Source of the DNA: a bacterium
GTDB taxonomy: Bacteria > Oederibacteriota > CAKKQC01
Assembly: GCA_919901855.1 (NCBI GenBank)
Contig: CAKKQC010000012.1
Coordinates: 62,001 to 126,000 of the forward strand
Direction of reading: 5' to 3'
Length of the DNA: 64,000 nt
The first letter of the stretch is position 1; every line of letters begins with the position of its first letter. This document shows positions 8,928-22,307 of the stretch, piece after piece. The notes beneath the pieces were generated by a model. The model was not told the DNA's origin. It did not search any database and worked only from the letters and a program-made list of their open reading frames with translations. The translations under genes were made by a program, and so were the position numbers.

Positions 8928-10649
8928 ATGGCTGAACCAACGCAGACGCCCGCCTCCCCGCCCCCCGCCCCGCCGGCCCGAGGCGGGTTCCGCGTCGGCC
9001 TCCGGCTGCGGTTCACGGTCTACCTGGCCGGCTTCCTGCTCCTGATCATGAGCATAGCTTCGTACCTCGTGATCAAGCAGCAGCGGAGCGCCTTGGACAA
9101 GGAGATCCGCGAGCGCGGGCTCGCCCTCGCGCGCGCGCTGGCCGCCAACTCGGTCGAGCCGCTCTCGCTCGGCGGCGAGGCGCCGCTCCAGCTCATGCTG
9201 CTCGTCAAGACCGTCATCCAGATGTCGGACGAGAACGACGCGGCGGACATGCGGGGGCGGCTGACGGAGAGCCTGGGGGCGATGGTCTGGCACGAGCTGA
9301 TCGGGTTCGGGCGGGGCGCGGGGGGCGCGCGGGTGCGCAACGAAGGCGTACTGTTCGCCAAGATCGTGGACCCGGCGGGCAAGAAGATCGCGATGGCGGA
9401 CGCGCAGAAGCCGCCCGAGCAGTGGGTGGCGGAGATGGACCAGCCCTACCAGCCGCCGGCCAAGACGACGCTCCTGTCCCCGGGCGAGGACGAGCGGGTC
9501 TGGGAGAGCCCGGACGACGGCGGCATCTACGTCATCGCGGTGCCGATCCACCAGCGCACGGGGGCCACCGGGGCGGAGGCCCTGGAGGCGCCTTCCCCGG
9601 CCCCGGGGGCCGGCGGGCCCGCCTCGACCGGGGGCTCGGCCCTGCCGCCGGTATCCGCGGCCCCGGGCGGGTTCATGGGGTCCGTGTACCTCGGCATGAG
9701 CCAGTCGATCGTGCGGCGGGCGCTCGCGGTCGCGTTCGCGAAGCTCGTGTACGTGGCTGCCTCCGTCCTCGTCCTGGCCGTCATCCTCGCGCTGTTCATC
9801 TCGGGTACGCTCGTCGGGCCCATCCATCAGCTCCGCGATGGCGCCCTGGCGGTCGGCGCGGGCCAGCTCGACACCCACGTCGGCATCCGGCGGCGCGACG
9901 AGCTGGGCGAGCTGGCCTTCGCGTTCAATGGGATGACCAAGGGGCTGGCGGAGCGCGAGCTGATCCGGGGGGCCTTCGGGGCCTACGTCTCCTCCGACGT
10001 GCTCACGGACATTCTCGCGAACCCCGAGGCGATGAAGACCATCGGCGGGGTCAAGCGCACGGTCACGATGGTGTTCACGGACGTCCGCGGGTTCACGGCC
10101 ATGGCCGGCGTGCTCGAGGCCGAGCAGGTCGTCGCCGTCATCAACGACTACCTCGACCTCCAGGCGAAGCAGGTCCGCGTGCACAAGGGCCACGTCGACA
10201 AGTACATCGGGGACGCCGTGCGCGCGGTCTTCGGGATTCCGTCCGAGGCTCCCGACGACGTCGAGCGGGCGGTCCGGTGCGCGTGGGGGATCAAGCAGGA
10301 CGTCGCGAAGCTCGTAGCGGACCGGAAATCCCGGGGGGAGCCTCATCCGCTGATCGGGATCGGGGTCGACACGGGCGAGGTCGTCGCCGGCAACATCGGC
10401 GCCGCGAACGCCAAGCTCGAGTACACGGTCATCGGCGATCCCGTGGGGATGTCCGAGGCGTGCATGGACGCCGCGCGAGACCCGGACGCGTCCGGCGGCC
10501 AGGTGGTCCTGACGGAGAGCACGTACGGGAAGGTCCGGGACCTCGTCGAGGTCCGGGAGATGCCCCCGCTAAAGCTGCAGGGGCGCGACACGGAGACGAA
10601 GATATACGAGCTCGTGGGGCTCAAGACCCCCGCGAGCTCAGGGGGTTGA
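8928..10649 (+). CDS. Membrane class III nucleotide cyclase, C1-like half (metal aspartates kept)
   Basis: 573 aa. TM1 at about residues 20-42, an extracytoplasmic sensor region to about 270, TM2 at about 274-297, a HAMP domain (GPIHQLRDGA...DELGELAFAFNGM) and a class III cyclase catalytic domain from about residue 375. Both metal-binding aspartates are present: Asp385 in VFTDVRGFT and Asp429 in KYIGDAV. The transition-state Asn and Arg, normally in VNxAAR, are replaced by Gly507 and Ala511 (GDPVGMSEA). A homodimer therefore should not cyclise ATP by the normal mechanism. The next gene, one base further on, has the opposite defects, so the two are predicted to form an obligate heterodimer like mammalian C1/C2. 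ATG 8928 is preferred to 8910 because MAEP aligns with VADS of the neighbour. Confidence 0.9.
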   Translation: MAEPTQTPASPPPAPPARGGFRVGLRLRFTVYLAGFLLLIMSIASYLVIKQQRSALDKEIRERGLALARALAANSVEPLSLGGEAPLQLMLLVKTVIQMSDENDAADMRGRLTESLGAMVWHELIGFGRGAGGARVRNEGVLFAKIVDPAGKKIAMADAQKPPEQWVAEMDQPYQPPAKTTLLSPGEDERVWESPDDGGIYVIAVPIHQRTGATGAEALEAPSPAPGAGGPASTGGSALPPVSAAPGGFMGSVYLGMSQSIVRRALAVAFAKLVYVAASVLVLAVILALFISGTLVGPIHQLRDGALAVGAGQLDTHVGIRRRDELGELAFAFNGMTKGLAERELIRGAFGAYVSSDVLTDILANPEAMKTIGGVKRTVTMVFTDVRGFTAMAGVLEAEQVVAVINDYLDLQAKQVRVHKGHVDKYIGDAVRAVFGIPSEAPDDVERAVRCAWGIKQDVAKLVADRKSRGEPHPLIGIGVDTGEVVAGNIGAANAKLEYTVIGDPVGMSEACMDAARDPDASGGQVVLTESTYGKVRDLVEVREMPPLKLQGRDTETKIYELVGLKTPASSGG

Positions 10650-10651
10650 CG

Positions 10652-12346
10652 GTGGCGGACTCTTCCCCGCACGCGCCCGCGCCGGCGCCCGACAAGATCC
10701 GCGTCCGGTTCGGGCTGCGGTGGCGGTTCACGCTCTACATCACCGGCATCACGCTGCTGGTCATGGCGATCGTCGCGTTCATCGTCAGCCGCGAGATCCG
10801 GAGCACCCTCGACGCTCAGATCAAGGAGCGGGGGCTCGCGCTCGCGCGCAACCTCGCGGACTCCTGTGTCGAGCCGATGCAGCTCAAGGACGAGCGGACC
10901 CTCGCGCTCATGATGCTCGTGAAGGAATACGTCCAGAGCGGCGGCGGCGCCGTGGCCCGGGTCCAGCTGCTCGAGCGCCAGTCCCTGCCCTCGCGGGTCT
11001 GGGCCTACGTCGTGCGGCTGGGCCAGGAGCAGGTCCTCGAAGGCATCCGCAACGAGGGACTGGTGACGGCCATGGTCGTGGACCCCGAGGGGCGGACCCT
11101 CGCGTTCGCGGACGCCGTCGTGGAACAGCAGGACTGGCTATCGCGGCTCGACCAGCCGTACCAGCCCGATCCGGGGGCGGGCCTGCTCGGCCCCGGCGAG
11201 GAGTTCCACGTCTGGACCAGCCAGGCCCGGGGGTTGTACATCCTGGCCGCGCCCGTGATCGCGTCCGCGGGCACGGGCGCCGGGGCGGCCGGGTCCTCGT
11301 CGGCGTCTTCCGCCGCCCCGGCTGCGTCCGCGGCCCCGGCTGCGGACGCACCCGGGAGCGCCGCCCCCGCGTTCTACGGCGCGGTCTACCTCTCCGTCAG
11401 CCAGGGCCTCGTGGACCGCACGGTCGCGCGCGCCATCGCGGTCCTGATCCTGATGGCCGCCGGTCTCGTGGCCGTGGGCGCCATCGTCGCCGTCTTCTTC
11501 GCCGCGTTCCTGACGGCGCCGATCCGCCTTCTCACGCAGGGAGTGCAGGCCATCGCCGCGGGCGACTTCAACATGCGGATCCGCCTCCAGCGGTCGGACG
11601 AGCTCGGCGAGCTCACGGACGCGTTCAACCAGATGGCGAAGGGGCTCGCGGAGCGCGAGCTCATGCGCGGCGCGTTCTCCGCCTACGTGTCCAAGGACCT
11701 CCTGGCCGAGATCATCAAGAACCCGGACGCGATGAAGCTCGGCGGCTCCCGCAAGGAAGGCACGGTCATGTTCACCTTCTTCGGGAACCACCACGAGCTG
11801 CCCGCGCTGATGGCCAAACTCGATCCTGAAGCCTTCGTCCGGGTCATCAACGACTACCTCGAGCTCCAGTCCCGGATGGTGTTCGACCACCAGGGCCATC
11901 TCGACAAGTTCGTGGGTGAGGAGGTCATGGCCGTCTGGGGCGCGACGAGCCCGGTGCAAGGTCACGCGCTCTGGGCCGTCAAGTGCGCGCTCGCGATCGA
12001 GGACGCGGTGACCGAGCTCAACAAGCGCCGGGAGCGCCAGGGCGATATGACGACGAACATCTCGATCGGCATCAACTCGGGGTCGATGGTCGCGGGGAAC
12101 ATGGGGTCGCAGGACGGCAAGCGCGACTACACGGTCATCAGCGCGGACGTGAACTTCGCCGCCCGGCTCGCGGGCGCGGGGGCCATCGTGCACGGCGGCG
12201 AGATCTGGGTGGGGGAGAACACGTACGAGCTGGTCCGGGACGCCGTCGAGCTCCGCGAGAAGCGCGAGGTGACCTTCAAGGGCATCCCGGACCCGCAGCC
12301 CGTGTACATCATCACCGGGCTGAAGGCGGGCGCGCCCGCCGCCTGA
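10652..12346 (+). CDS. Membrane class III nucleotide cyclase, C2-like half (Asn/Arg kept, metal aspartates lost)
   Basis: 564 aa from GTG 10652, with AGGGGG a few bases upstream and only two bases after the preceding stop. The architecture is the same as its neighbour's: TM1 about 20-42, sensor region containing an Ala/Ser-rich linker (about 205-235), TM2 about 259-285, HAMP, cyclase domain from about 365. The first metal aspartate is Phe376 (MFTFFGNHH) and the second is Glu423 (KFVGEEV). The catalytic Asn501 and Arg505 (ADVNFAARL) and the purine-site Lys are intact. This is the pattern of mammalian C2 domains. The sensor regions share the E-R-G-L-A-L-A-R segment and a D-Q-P-Y-Q-P motif, so the pair arose by duplication and then specialised. 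Confidence 0.9.
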   Translation: MADSSPHAPAPAPDKIRVRFGLRWRFTLYITGITLLVMAIVAFIVSREIRSTLDAQIKERGLALARNLADSCVEPMQLKDERTLALMMLVKEYVQSGGGAVARVQLLERQSLPSRVWAYVVRLGQEQVLEGIRNEGLVTAMVVDPEGRTLAFADAVVEQQDWLSRLDQPYQPDPGAGLLGPGEEFHVWTSQARGLYILAAPVIASAGTGAGAAGSSSASSAAPAASAAPAADAPGSAAPAFYGAVYLSVSQGLVDRTVARAIAVLILMAAGLVAVGAIVAVFFAAFLTAPIRLLTQGVQAIAAGDFNMRIRLQRSDELGELTDAFNQMAKGLAERELMRGAFSAYVSKDLLAEIIKNPDAMKLGGSRKEGTVMFTFFGNHHELPALMAKLDPEAFVRVINDYLELQSRMVFDHQGHLDKFVGEEVMAVWGATSPVQGHALWAVKCALAIEDAVTELNKRRERQGDMTTNISIGINSGSMVAGNMGSQDGKRDYTVISADVNFAARLAGAGAIVHGGEIWVGENTYELVRDAVELREKREVTFKGIPDPQPVYIITGLKAGAPAA

Positions 12347-12437
12347 GCCTCTCCCCGCAAGAACCGGGAAGCCGCAGGCTTCTCGCGGCGGGTAGAGTCT
12401 CCGCACCGGGGGGGAACAGGCCCCCGGAACCGCTTGT

Positions 12438-12443
12438 TATAAT
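12438..12443 (+). promoter_or_regulatory. Extended -10 promoter of the nadA operon (TGTTATAAT)
   Basis: A consensus TATAAT with the extended TGn motif (12435-12443) lies 15 nt before the nadA ATG. The -35 region carries no match. The rest of the 112-bp gap holds only a 6-bp hairpin (GAAGCC/GGCTTC at 12368-12382) without a T-run. Confidence 0.55.
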
Positions 12444-12458
12444 CTTCGAAGGTCAACC

Positions 12459-16787
<4,329 letters not shown>

Positions 16788-16789
16788 AG

Positions 16790-18730
16790 ATGACCGCCCC
16801 GCAGTACATCGGCTGGGCCCTGCACGACCTGGTCGGGTACGGCAAGTTCCGCCCCCTCAAGACCGAGCTCCCCGACCTCTGGGGCCAGGCGCGCGTCTTC
16901 GACGCCGCGGTCGTGACGAACCGGGTGGGCCGGTTCTCCCTCGCCTCCCTCGCGGTCATCGCGCTCGTGGTCGGCATCGTGAACGCCCACCGGCTCTTTG
17001 GCCTCGAGGGCGGCGGGTACACGCTCGCGTTCCCGGTCACTGTCGCGCTGTTCCTGCTCACGACGATCGCGGGCTTCGCGCTCTTCTCGACGGCGGCGGT
17101 CGTCATCGTCTTCAAGGCCGCGGACGATCTCTCGTTCACCCAGCTCATGGGCGAGCTCGAGGCGCTCGAGCGTCTGATCCCGAGCCCGGGGTCCGTGGAC
17201 GCGTTCGAGTACTACGGCGGCCTCGTCCTCGTGTTCGAGAAGCCGGTTCCGTCGGCCAAGCGCGACCGGCTGATCGGCATGCGCCGGTCGTCGCCGCTCG
17301 GGCGGAAGGTCACGGACATCTACGTCGTCGAGCTCGACGCGGGCACCATGTACTCCGTCGACGTGCCCTGGAACATCAAGAAGTTCCTGCCGTTCCTCAA
17401 CGGCGCCTTCTCGCACAAGGGGGACGCGCCGGCCTGGGCCCCCCCGGAGCCGGGTGCCGGCCAGCGGACGTCGCGGACGGACGTGGCGATCGTCACTCTC
17501 GGCCTCATCGCGGTCATGACCGCGATCCACGCCGGGCTCTTCACCGAGTGCGCGGAGACCGAGAACATGCGGCTCTTCCGGGCGGGGGCCGCCCATTCCG
17601 AGATGCACGGGCAGTGGTGGCGGACGATCGCGCCCATGTACCTCCACGCGAACTGGTCGCACCTGATCGGGAACATGGTCGCCCTGCTCGAGTTCGGCCG
17701 CGGGGTGGAGGGGCTCTTCGGCGCGGGCTGGATGATGGCGCTCTTCGTCGCGACCGGCGTGTGCGGGGAATGGATGACCTGGTTCATGGAAGCCCACGGC
17801 ATCGGGATCGGCGCCTCGGGGGCGGTCTTCGGCATGGCGGGCGTGCTGGCCGCCGTCTACCTCTTTCGCCACCAGCGGCTCTCGATCCGGTACCGGAGCC
17901 ACGTCTTCGTCGGCGGCGCCTTCGCCGCCCTGCAGCTCCTCGAGGGCCTGAGCAACCCGGTCAGCGGCATCAACAACTGGGCCCACCTCGGGGGATTCGT
18001 CGGCGGGTTCGCGATCGGCGTCGTGCTCCCGTTCCGGCCGGAGGGCGGGCCTTCCCCCTGGCGGGGGGCGTGGTGGGGGACGGCGGCGCTCGCGCTCAGC
18101 GCCTGGTCGGCCGTCCTCGTGGGAATCAACTGGGACTGGACGCCGGCGGACTACGCGCCCCAGCGCAGCGAGGAGCTTAGAGTGGTCCTGGACCGCCCCG
18201 AGGGCTGGGCGGCGATGGAGGGCGGATCGCCCCGGCAGACGGTGGTGACGGACCTGTTCGGGGGCGCCGTGGCGGTCATGCGGGTGCCGCAGCGGATCGG
18301 CGGCATGTTCTCGATGCCCCTCGCGGAGCTCAAGCGCACGATCGAGGACGACATCGGGAAGGACCAGGAAGCGGAGGGTGGAGGGGTCGGCCGCTCGTGG
18401 CGGCATCCCTACGAGGGCAAGGTCAGGCTCCGGATGACGGACTTCGAGGTGGCCCAGATCCCGCTCGCGGGCGGGCGGGCCATCCAGGTCAAGTACGTGC
18501 TCCGGCTCGAGGGGAAGGTCCTCCATTACTTCCTCATCCCCGAGAGCATCCGCGAGGAGGTCCGTCGCGAGCAGATCTACCTCCCCCTCGAGGACGCGTT
18601 CCTCCTGGTCCAGATCGAGTACATGCCGCAGGACGCCGAGTACTACCGTCCGATCATCGCGCGGATCAAGAACGGGATGAAGTCGCTGGACAAGCCTTTC
18701 GACTGGATCGCGCCGCAGGGCGGGCACTGA
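16790..18730 (+). CDS. Rhomboid-family intramembrane serine protease with large flanking domains
   Basis: 646 aa, much longer than a minimal rhomboid. Residues 1-230 hold two TM helices (about 50-110) and a cytosolic alpha/beta region. The rhomboid core runs from about 235 to 420 with WWRTIAPMYLHANWSHLIGN, catalytic Ser343 in GIGASGAVFG and His399 in NNWAHLGGF. The last 200 residues (from about 440) form a separate soluble domain with a pattern of beta strands and no motif I know. The active-site dyad is complete, so it should be active. It starts two bases after folE and is followed by a coupled flippase, suggesting an envelope role. Confidence 0.88.
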   Translation: MTAPQYIGWALHDLVGYGKFRPLKTELPDLWGQARVFDAAVVTNRVGRFSLASLAVIALVVGIVNAHRLFGLEGGGYTLAFPVTVALFLLTTIAGFALFSTAAVVIVFKAADDLSFTQLMGELEALERLIPSPGSVDAFEYYGGLVLVFEKPVPSAKRDRLIGMRRSSPLGRKVTDIYVVELDAGTMYSVDVPWNIKKFLPFLNGAFSHKGDAPAWAPPEPGAGQRTSRTDVAIVTLGLIAVMTAIHAGLFTECAETENMRLFRAGAAHSEMHGQWWRTIAPMYLHANWSHLIGNMVALLEFGRGVEGLFGAGWMMALFVATGVCGEWMTWFMEAHGIGIGASGAVFGMAGVLAAVYLFRHQRLSIRYRSHVFVGGAFAALQLLEGLSNPVSGINNWAHLGGFVGGFAIGVVLPFRPEGGPSPWRGAWWGTAALALSAWSAVLVGINWDWTPADYAPQRSEELRVVLDRPEGWAAMEGGSPRQTVVTDLFGGAVAVMRVPQRIGGMFSMPLAELKRTIEDDIGKDQEAEGGGVGRSWRHPYEGKVRLRMTDFEVAQIPLAGGRAIQVKYVLRLEGKVLHYFLIPESIREEVRREQIYLPLEDAFLLVQIEYMPQDAEYYRPIIARIKNGMKSLDKPFDWIAPQGGH

Positions 18731-18731
18731 G

Positions 18732-19943
18732 GTGCTTCCCCTGACCGTTTGGCTCGCGGCTGCGAACCTCGTCCAGCTCGTCCTGGGCCTGACACAGTCC
18801 GTCGTGCTCGCCCGCTGGCTCGGGCCGGCGGGGTGGGGCGAGCTCGGCTGGATCCTGTCAGCGGTCATGGTCGCCGACGCCGTCGCGCAGGCGGGCCTGC
18901 CGAACCTGGTCGTGCGCGAGGTGGCGGCGCGCCCCCGCGAGGACGGGCGGATCGCGGGCACCGCCCTCGTCCTCCGCGGCGCCCTGGCCACGGCGTCCGC
19001 CCTCGTTCTCTGGCCCGTGGCCGGCCCGTGGGCCGGCCTCCTCCTCGTGGCTTACGTCGGCCAGCTCGGGGGACTCGTCCTCCGCGCCAAGCTCGCCCGC
19101 GGGCCCCAGATCGGAGCGAACCTCCTGCCGATCACGCTCTCGACGGCCGCGATCGTTGTGTGCGCCCGGACGGAGGCGCCGCAGGCGTCCCTCGCTCTCG
19201 CCGTGCTCGCGGTCGCGACGCTCGTCGCCGGGGTGGGCCAGCTCGGGCTCGCCCGCGCGCGGCTGGCGACGCCGCCCGCGTGGGAGTCCGGCCGGGCGCC
19301 CGGGCTTCTCCGGGAGGCGTGGCCGCTCTGGGCGGGCGCGATCCTCGTGGCGTGGATGTACCGGGTGGACGTCTTCCTGCTCAAGCACCTCCTGCCGCCC
19401 GGGGAGGGGGGGCTCGCGCTCGGCTATTACCAGACCGCGTACAAGCCGGTCGAGAGCGGGCACTTCCTGCTCGGGGCGCTGGTCATGACCGCGTTCCCCG
19501 CGTTCTCGGCCGGGATGCGGGGGCGGACGAAGGCGGGCGCCGGCCTGCGCAAGACGGTCCGGGAGGCACTCGGGCACGCGTGGCGGCTCGGGGGCGCGGC
19601 CGTCGTCCTCGCGCTTCTCCTCGGCCCCTGGGCGGTCCGGCTCCTGTTCGGCGAGGCGTACGCGCCGTCGGGTCCGGCGCTCCGGCTGCTCGCGCCCGCG
19701 CTCCTGCTCGTGCTCCTTAACGCCCTGCTCGCCTCGCTCCTGACCGCCGCGGGCCGCCAGCGCGAGCTGCTCTGGGTCACGGTCGCCCTGGTCGCGTTCA
19801 AGCTCGCGGGCAACTTCGCCGTGATTCCGGCCTGGTCGTACCGGGGCTCGGCGGCGATGACGACGCTGACCGAGGCGCTGGGGCTCGGCCTGCTCTGGTG
19901 GCGGGCCTCCGCCGCCGGCCTCTTGGGCGCCGCGGGCAGGTAA
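18732..19943 (+). CDS. Oligosaccharide flippase family protein (MOP superfamily)
   Basis: 403 aa, about 12 hydrophobic segments, starting at GTG 18732 one base after the rhomboid stop. The N-terminus (LAAANLVQLVLGLTQSVVLARWLGPAGWGELG) is typical of Wzx-like polysaccharide exporters, and RVDVFLLKHLLP in mid-protein matches the second-half repeat seen in this family. It likely moves a lipid-linked glycan across the inner membrane. No glycosyltransferase cluster adjoins it, so the substrate is unknown; the GT-C-like proteins elsewhere in the window are possible partners. Confidence 0.82.
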   Translation: MLPLTVWLAAANLVQLVLGLTQSVVLARWLGPAGWGELGWILSAVMVADAVAQAGLPNLVVREVAARPREDGRIAGTALVLRGALATASALVLWPVAGPWAGLLLVAYVGQLGGLVLRAKLARGPQIGANLLPITLSTAAIVVCARTEAPQASLALAVLAVATLVAGVGQLGLARARLATPPAWESGRAPGLLREAWPLWAGAILVAWMYRVDVFLLKHLLPPGEGGLALGYYQTAYKPVESGHFLLGALVMTAFPAFSAGMRGRTKAGAGLRKTVREALGHAWRLGGAAVVLALLLGPWAVRLLFGEAYAPSGPALRLLAPALLLVLLNALLASLLTAAGRQRELLWVTVALVAFKLAGNFAVIPAWSYRGSAAMTTLTEALGLGLLWWRASAAGLLGAAGR

Positions 19944-19946
19944 GAT
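19941..19946 (+). promoter_or_regulatory. Candidate -10 for miaB (TAAGAT)
   Basis: TAAGAT overlaps the flippase stop and lies 4 nt before ATG 19951 and 7 nt before ATG 19954. The second spacing fits the leaderless pattern seen elsewhere in the window. Confidence 0.4.
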
Positions 19947-19950
19947 CAGG

Positions 19951-21327
19951 ATGATGACGCCGCGGACGTTCCACCTCACCACGTTCGGATGCCAGATGAA
20001 CGTGCGCGACTCCGAGATCATGACGCGCCTCCTCGAGGGCGCGGGGATGCGGGCCGTCGCGGACGTGCGCGAGGCGGACGTCGCGGTCGTGAACACGTGC
20101 GCCGTCCGCGAGCACGCGGAGTCGCGGGCGCTCTCGTTCCTCGGCCGGCTGCGGCCGTGGCGGGAGGCCGCGCCGGACCGCGTGCTCGTACTCGCCGGGT
20201 GCGTGGCCGAGGCGCAGGGGCGCCGGCTGCTGGAGCGGTTCCCGCACCTCGACCTCGTGGTCGGGCCGGCCCGGCTGCTGGACTTGGCCCGGCTGATAGC
20301 CGCCGCCGGGGACGGCGACGCGCCCCGGGTGGTGACCGGCCCCGCCGAGGCCGCTACCGTACCCGAGTTGTCGGGCGAGCACCCGGCCTCGTTCCGGTCG
20401 TGGCTCAAGATCATGGAGGGCTGCGACCACGGGTGCACGTACTGCATCGTGCCCGAGGTGCGCGGCCGGGAGCGGAGCCGGCCGTTCGCCGAAATCGTGA
20501 CGGAAGCCGAGGGGCTGGCGGCGCAGGGCGTCGTCGAGCTCGGACTCCTTGGCCAGACCGTGAACGCGTACGGCAAGGGGCTGGGGCCGGACGGCGACTT
20601 CGCCGCGCTTCTGCGGCGGCTGGCCGCGATTACGGGCCTGCGGCGCATCCGGTTCACGTCGCCGCACCCCTCGTACCACCACGACCGGGTCCTCCAGGCG
20701 ATGGCCGACTGCCCGTCGATCGCGCCGCACCTGCACCTGCCGGTGCAGTCGGGGTCGGACGCGATCCTCAAGGCGATGCGGCGCGGGTACACGACCGCGC
20801 ACTACCTCGGCATCCTCGGGCGGGCGCGCGCGCTCGTCCCCGGGCTCGCGGTCACGACGGACCTCATCGTCGGGTTCCCGGGGGAGACCGGGGCCGACTT
20901 CGAGGCCACGCTCGCGCTCGTGCGGGCCGCCGATCTCGACGGGGCGTACACGTTCAAGTTTTCGCCGCGGCCGGGCACCGCGGCCGCCGGGCTGCCCGGC
21001 CAGGTTGCGGAGGCGGAGAAGGAGGCCCGGCTAGCGCGGGTCAACGCCTTCCTCGACGAGGGGAGCCGACGGCATCACGCCGCGCTCGTGGGGACCACGG
21101 TCGAGGCCCTGGTCGAGGGACCGCGGAAGGGAAGCCAGCTCTGGCAGGGGCGGCTGGCGTCCAACCGGCTCGTGTTCTTCGAGCCGGACGCGGGAACCGC
21201 CGTGGGCACGTTCCGCGCCGTCGAGATCACGGAGGCCGGGAGCTGGACGCTGACGGGAAGGCTGGTCGGCGCGAGGACGCGCCCCGGCGTTGCGTGCGCA
21301 ACGCCGCCGCCGGCGGTGGTGCCGTGA
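19951..21327 (+). CDS. miaB: tRNA-2-methylthio-N6-dimethylallyladenosine synthase
   Basis: Radical-SAM methylthiotransferase acting on i6A37 of tRNAs. About 457 aa. The N-terminal UPF0004 domain carries TFGCQMNVRDSE, VNTCAVREHAE and the third cluster cysteine in AGCVAEAQG. The radical SAM core has GCDHGCTYCIVP and LHLPVQSGSDAIL, and a TRAM domain closes the protein. The MiaB assignment, rather than RimO or MtaB, rests on the GCQMN and RGRERSRP motifs. Two adjacent ATGs (19951, 19954) exist. The last codons contain a perfect 9-bp palindrome. Confidence 0.95.
   Translation: MMTPRTFHLTTFGCQMNVRDSEIMTRLLEGAGMRAVADVREADVAVVNTCAVREHAESRALSFLGRLRPWREAAPDRVLVLAGCVAEAQGRRLLERFPHLDLVVGPARLLDLARLIAAAGDGDAPRVVTGPAEAATVPELSGEHPASFRSWLKIMEGCDHGCTYCIVPEVRGRERSRPFAEIVTEAEGLAAQGVVELGLLGQTVNAYGKGLGPDGDFAALLRRLAAITGLRRIRFTSPHPSYHHDRVLQAMADCPSIAPHLHLPVQSGSDAILKAMRRGYTTAHYLGILGRARALVPGLAVTTDLIVGFPGETGADFEATLALVRAADLDGAYTFKFSPRPGTAAAGLPGQVAEAEKEARLARVNAFLDEGSRRHHAALVGTTVEALVEGPRKGSQLWQGRLASNRLVFFEPDAGTAVGTFRAVEITEAGSWTLTGRLVGARTRPGVACATPPPAVVP
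21286..21305. repeat. Perfect 9-bp inverted repeat at the 3' end of miaB
   Basis: GGCGTTGCG (21286-21294) and CGCAACGCC (21297-21305) are exact complements with a two-base loop. The element sits inside the last codons of miaB. It is a separate family from the GTTTCGGCG palindromes, and no T-run follows. Confidence 0.55.
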
Positions 21328-22307
21328 TTGCCGTTCTGGTGGCGGCATCGGTGTGGCTCGGTTGCCCGGCGGGGGCGGCGGGTCCCGCTCCCGAGGACCT
21401 CTTCAGCGAGGCGACGGCCGCGTACCAGGCTGGGGATTTCGTGAAGGCGGCGGCGCGGCTCGAGCCCTTCCGGGGGAAGTACGCGGACCACCGGCTCGCC
21501 TGGCCCGCGAATCTGCTCTGGGCGCGGTGCACGACCGATCCCGCGGAGTCCGAGCGGCGGTTCCGGCTCCTGGCGAAGACCGCGCCGCCCGAGACCCGGA
21601 AGGAGTGCGACCTCGAGGTCGCGTCCCTGCTCCTGCTCCGCGAGCGGTGGAAGGACGCCGAGCGCGCGTACGCGGCCTACCTTGATGCGAACGCCGGTGA
21701 CGAGCGCGCGGAGGAGGCCGTGTACTGGCGGGCCGTGTGCCTGAGGTCGCTCGGCCGGGACGCGGAGGCGCTCGGGCTGGCCGAGGGCGAACGGCGCAAC
21801 GGGCGGCAGGACCGGTGGAAGGCGCTCGCGGGCCTCCTGGCCGGGACGATCCGGCTGGCGGCCAAGGACTTGCCCGGCGCGAACGCGATCTATGTCGATC
21901 TCGCGGGAGCGGCTTGGGGGCAGGACGTGAAGCCCCAGGCCCTGCTCGGGGCGGCCAAGTCGACGAAGAACGCCGCCGAGTGCAACCGGTATGCGCGCGC
22001 CGTGATCGACGGATGGCCGGATTCTCCCGAGGCGGCCGAGGCCCGGGGCCTCATCCACGAGAAGGCCCCGCCGGACCGCCCTTACGCGGTCCGCGTCGGC
22101 GCCTTTGCCCAGCCGGGCAACGCGGCGGCGGAGCGGAAGAAGTGGAAGCAACGGGGGAAGCAGGTCGTCGTGCTCAAGCGGCATCACGAGACCTTCGGGG
22201 AGCTGTTCTTCGTCTTCCTCGGGCCGTACCCGACGAAGGCCAAGGCCGAGCTCGTGGCGAAGGAACTCAAGGCCGATGGCGTCTCGTGCGGCGTGACTCC
22301 GTTTTGA
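21324..22307 (+). CDS. Exported TPR-like protein with C-terminal SPOR domain
   Basis: 327 aa from the GTG overlapping the miaB stop. A signal sequence (VIAVLVAASVWLGCPAGAAG) contains a cysteine at a position that could be a weak lipobox. Helical TPR-like repeats fill about residues 25-240 (ATAAYQAGDFVKAAARLEP and similar). Residues about 250-327 form a SPOR domain beginning YAVRVGAFAQPGNAA, which in other bacteria binds denuded septal peptidoglycan. It probably acts in the cell envelope at division sites. Its partner is unknown, and the next gene is translationally coupled. Confidence 0.8.
   Translation: MIAVLVAASVWLGCPAGAAGPAPEDLFSEATAAYQAGDFVKAAARLEPFRGKYADHRLAWPANLLWARCTTDPAESERRFRLLAKTAPPETRKECDLEVASLLLLRERWKDAERAYAAYLDANAGDERAEEAVYWRAVCLRSLGRDAEALGLAEGERRNGRQDRWKALAGLLAGTIRLAAKDLPGANAIYVDLAGAAWGQDVKPQALLGAAKSTKNAAECNRYARAVIDGWPDSPEAAEARGLIHEKAPPDRPYAVRVGAFAQPGNAAAERKKWKQRGKQVVVLKRHHETFGELFFVFLGPYPTKAKAELVAKELKADGVSCGVTPF

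Noticed and set aside
12368-12382. Hairpin GAAGCC/GGCTTC between the cyclase pair and nadA as a terminator
   Set aside because: A short stem with no T-run; common by chance at this base composition.
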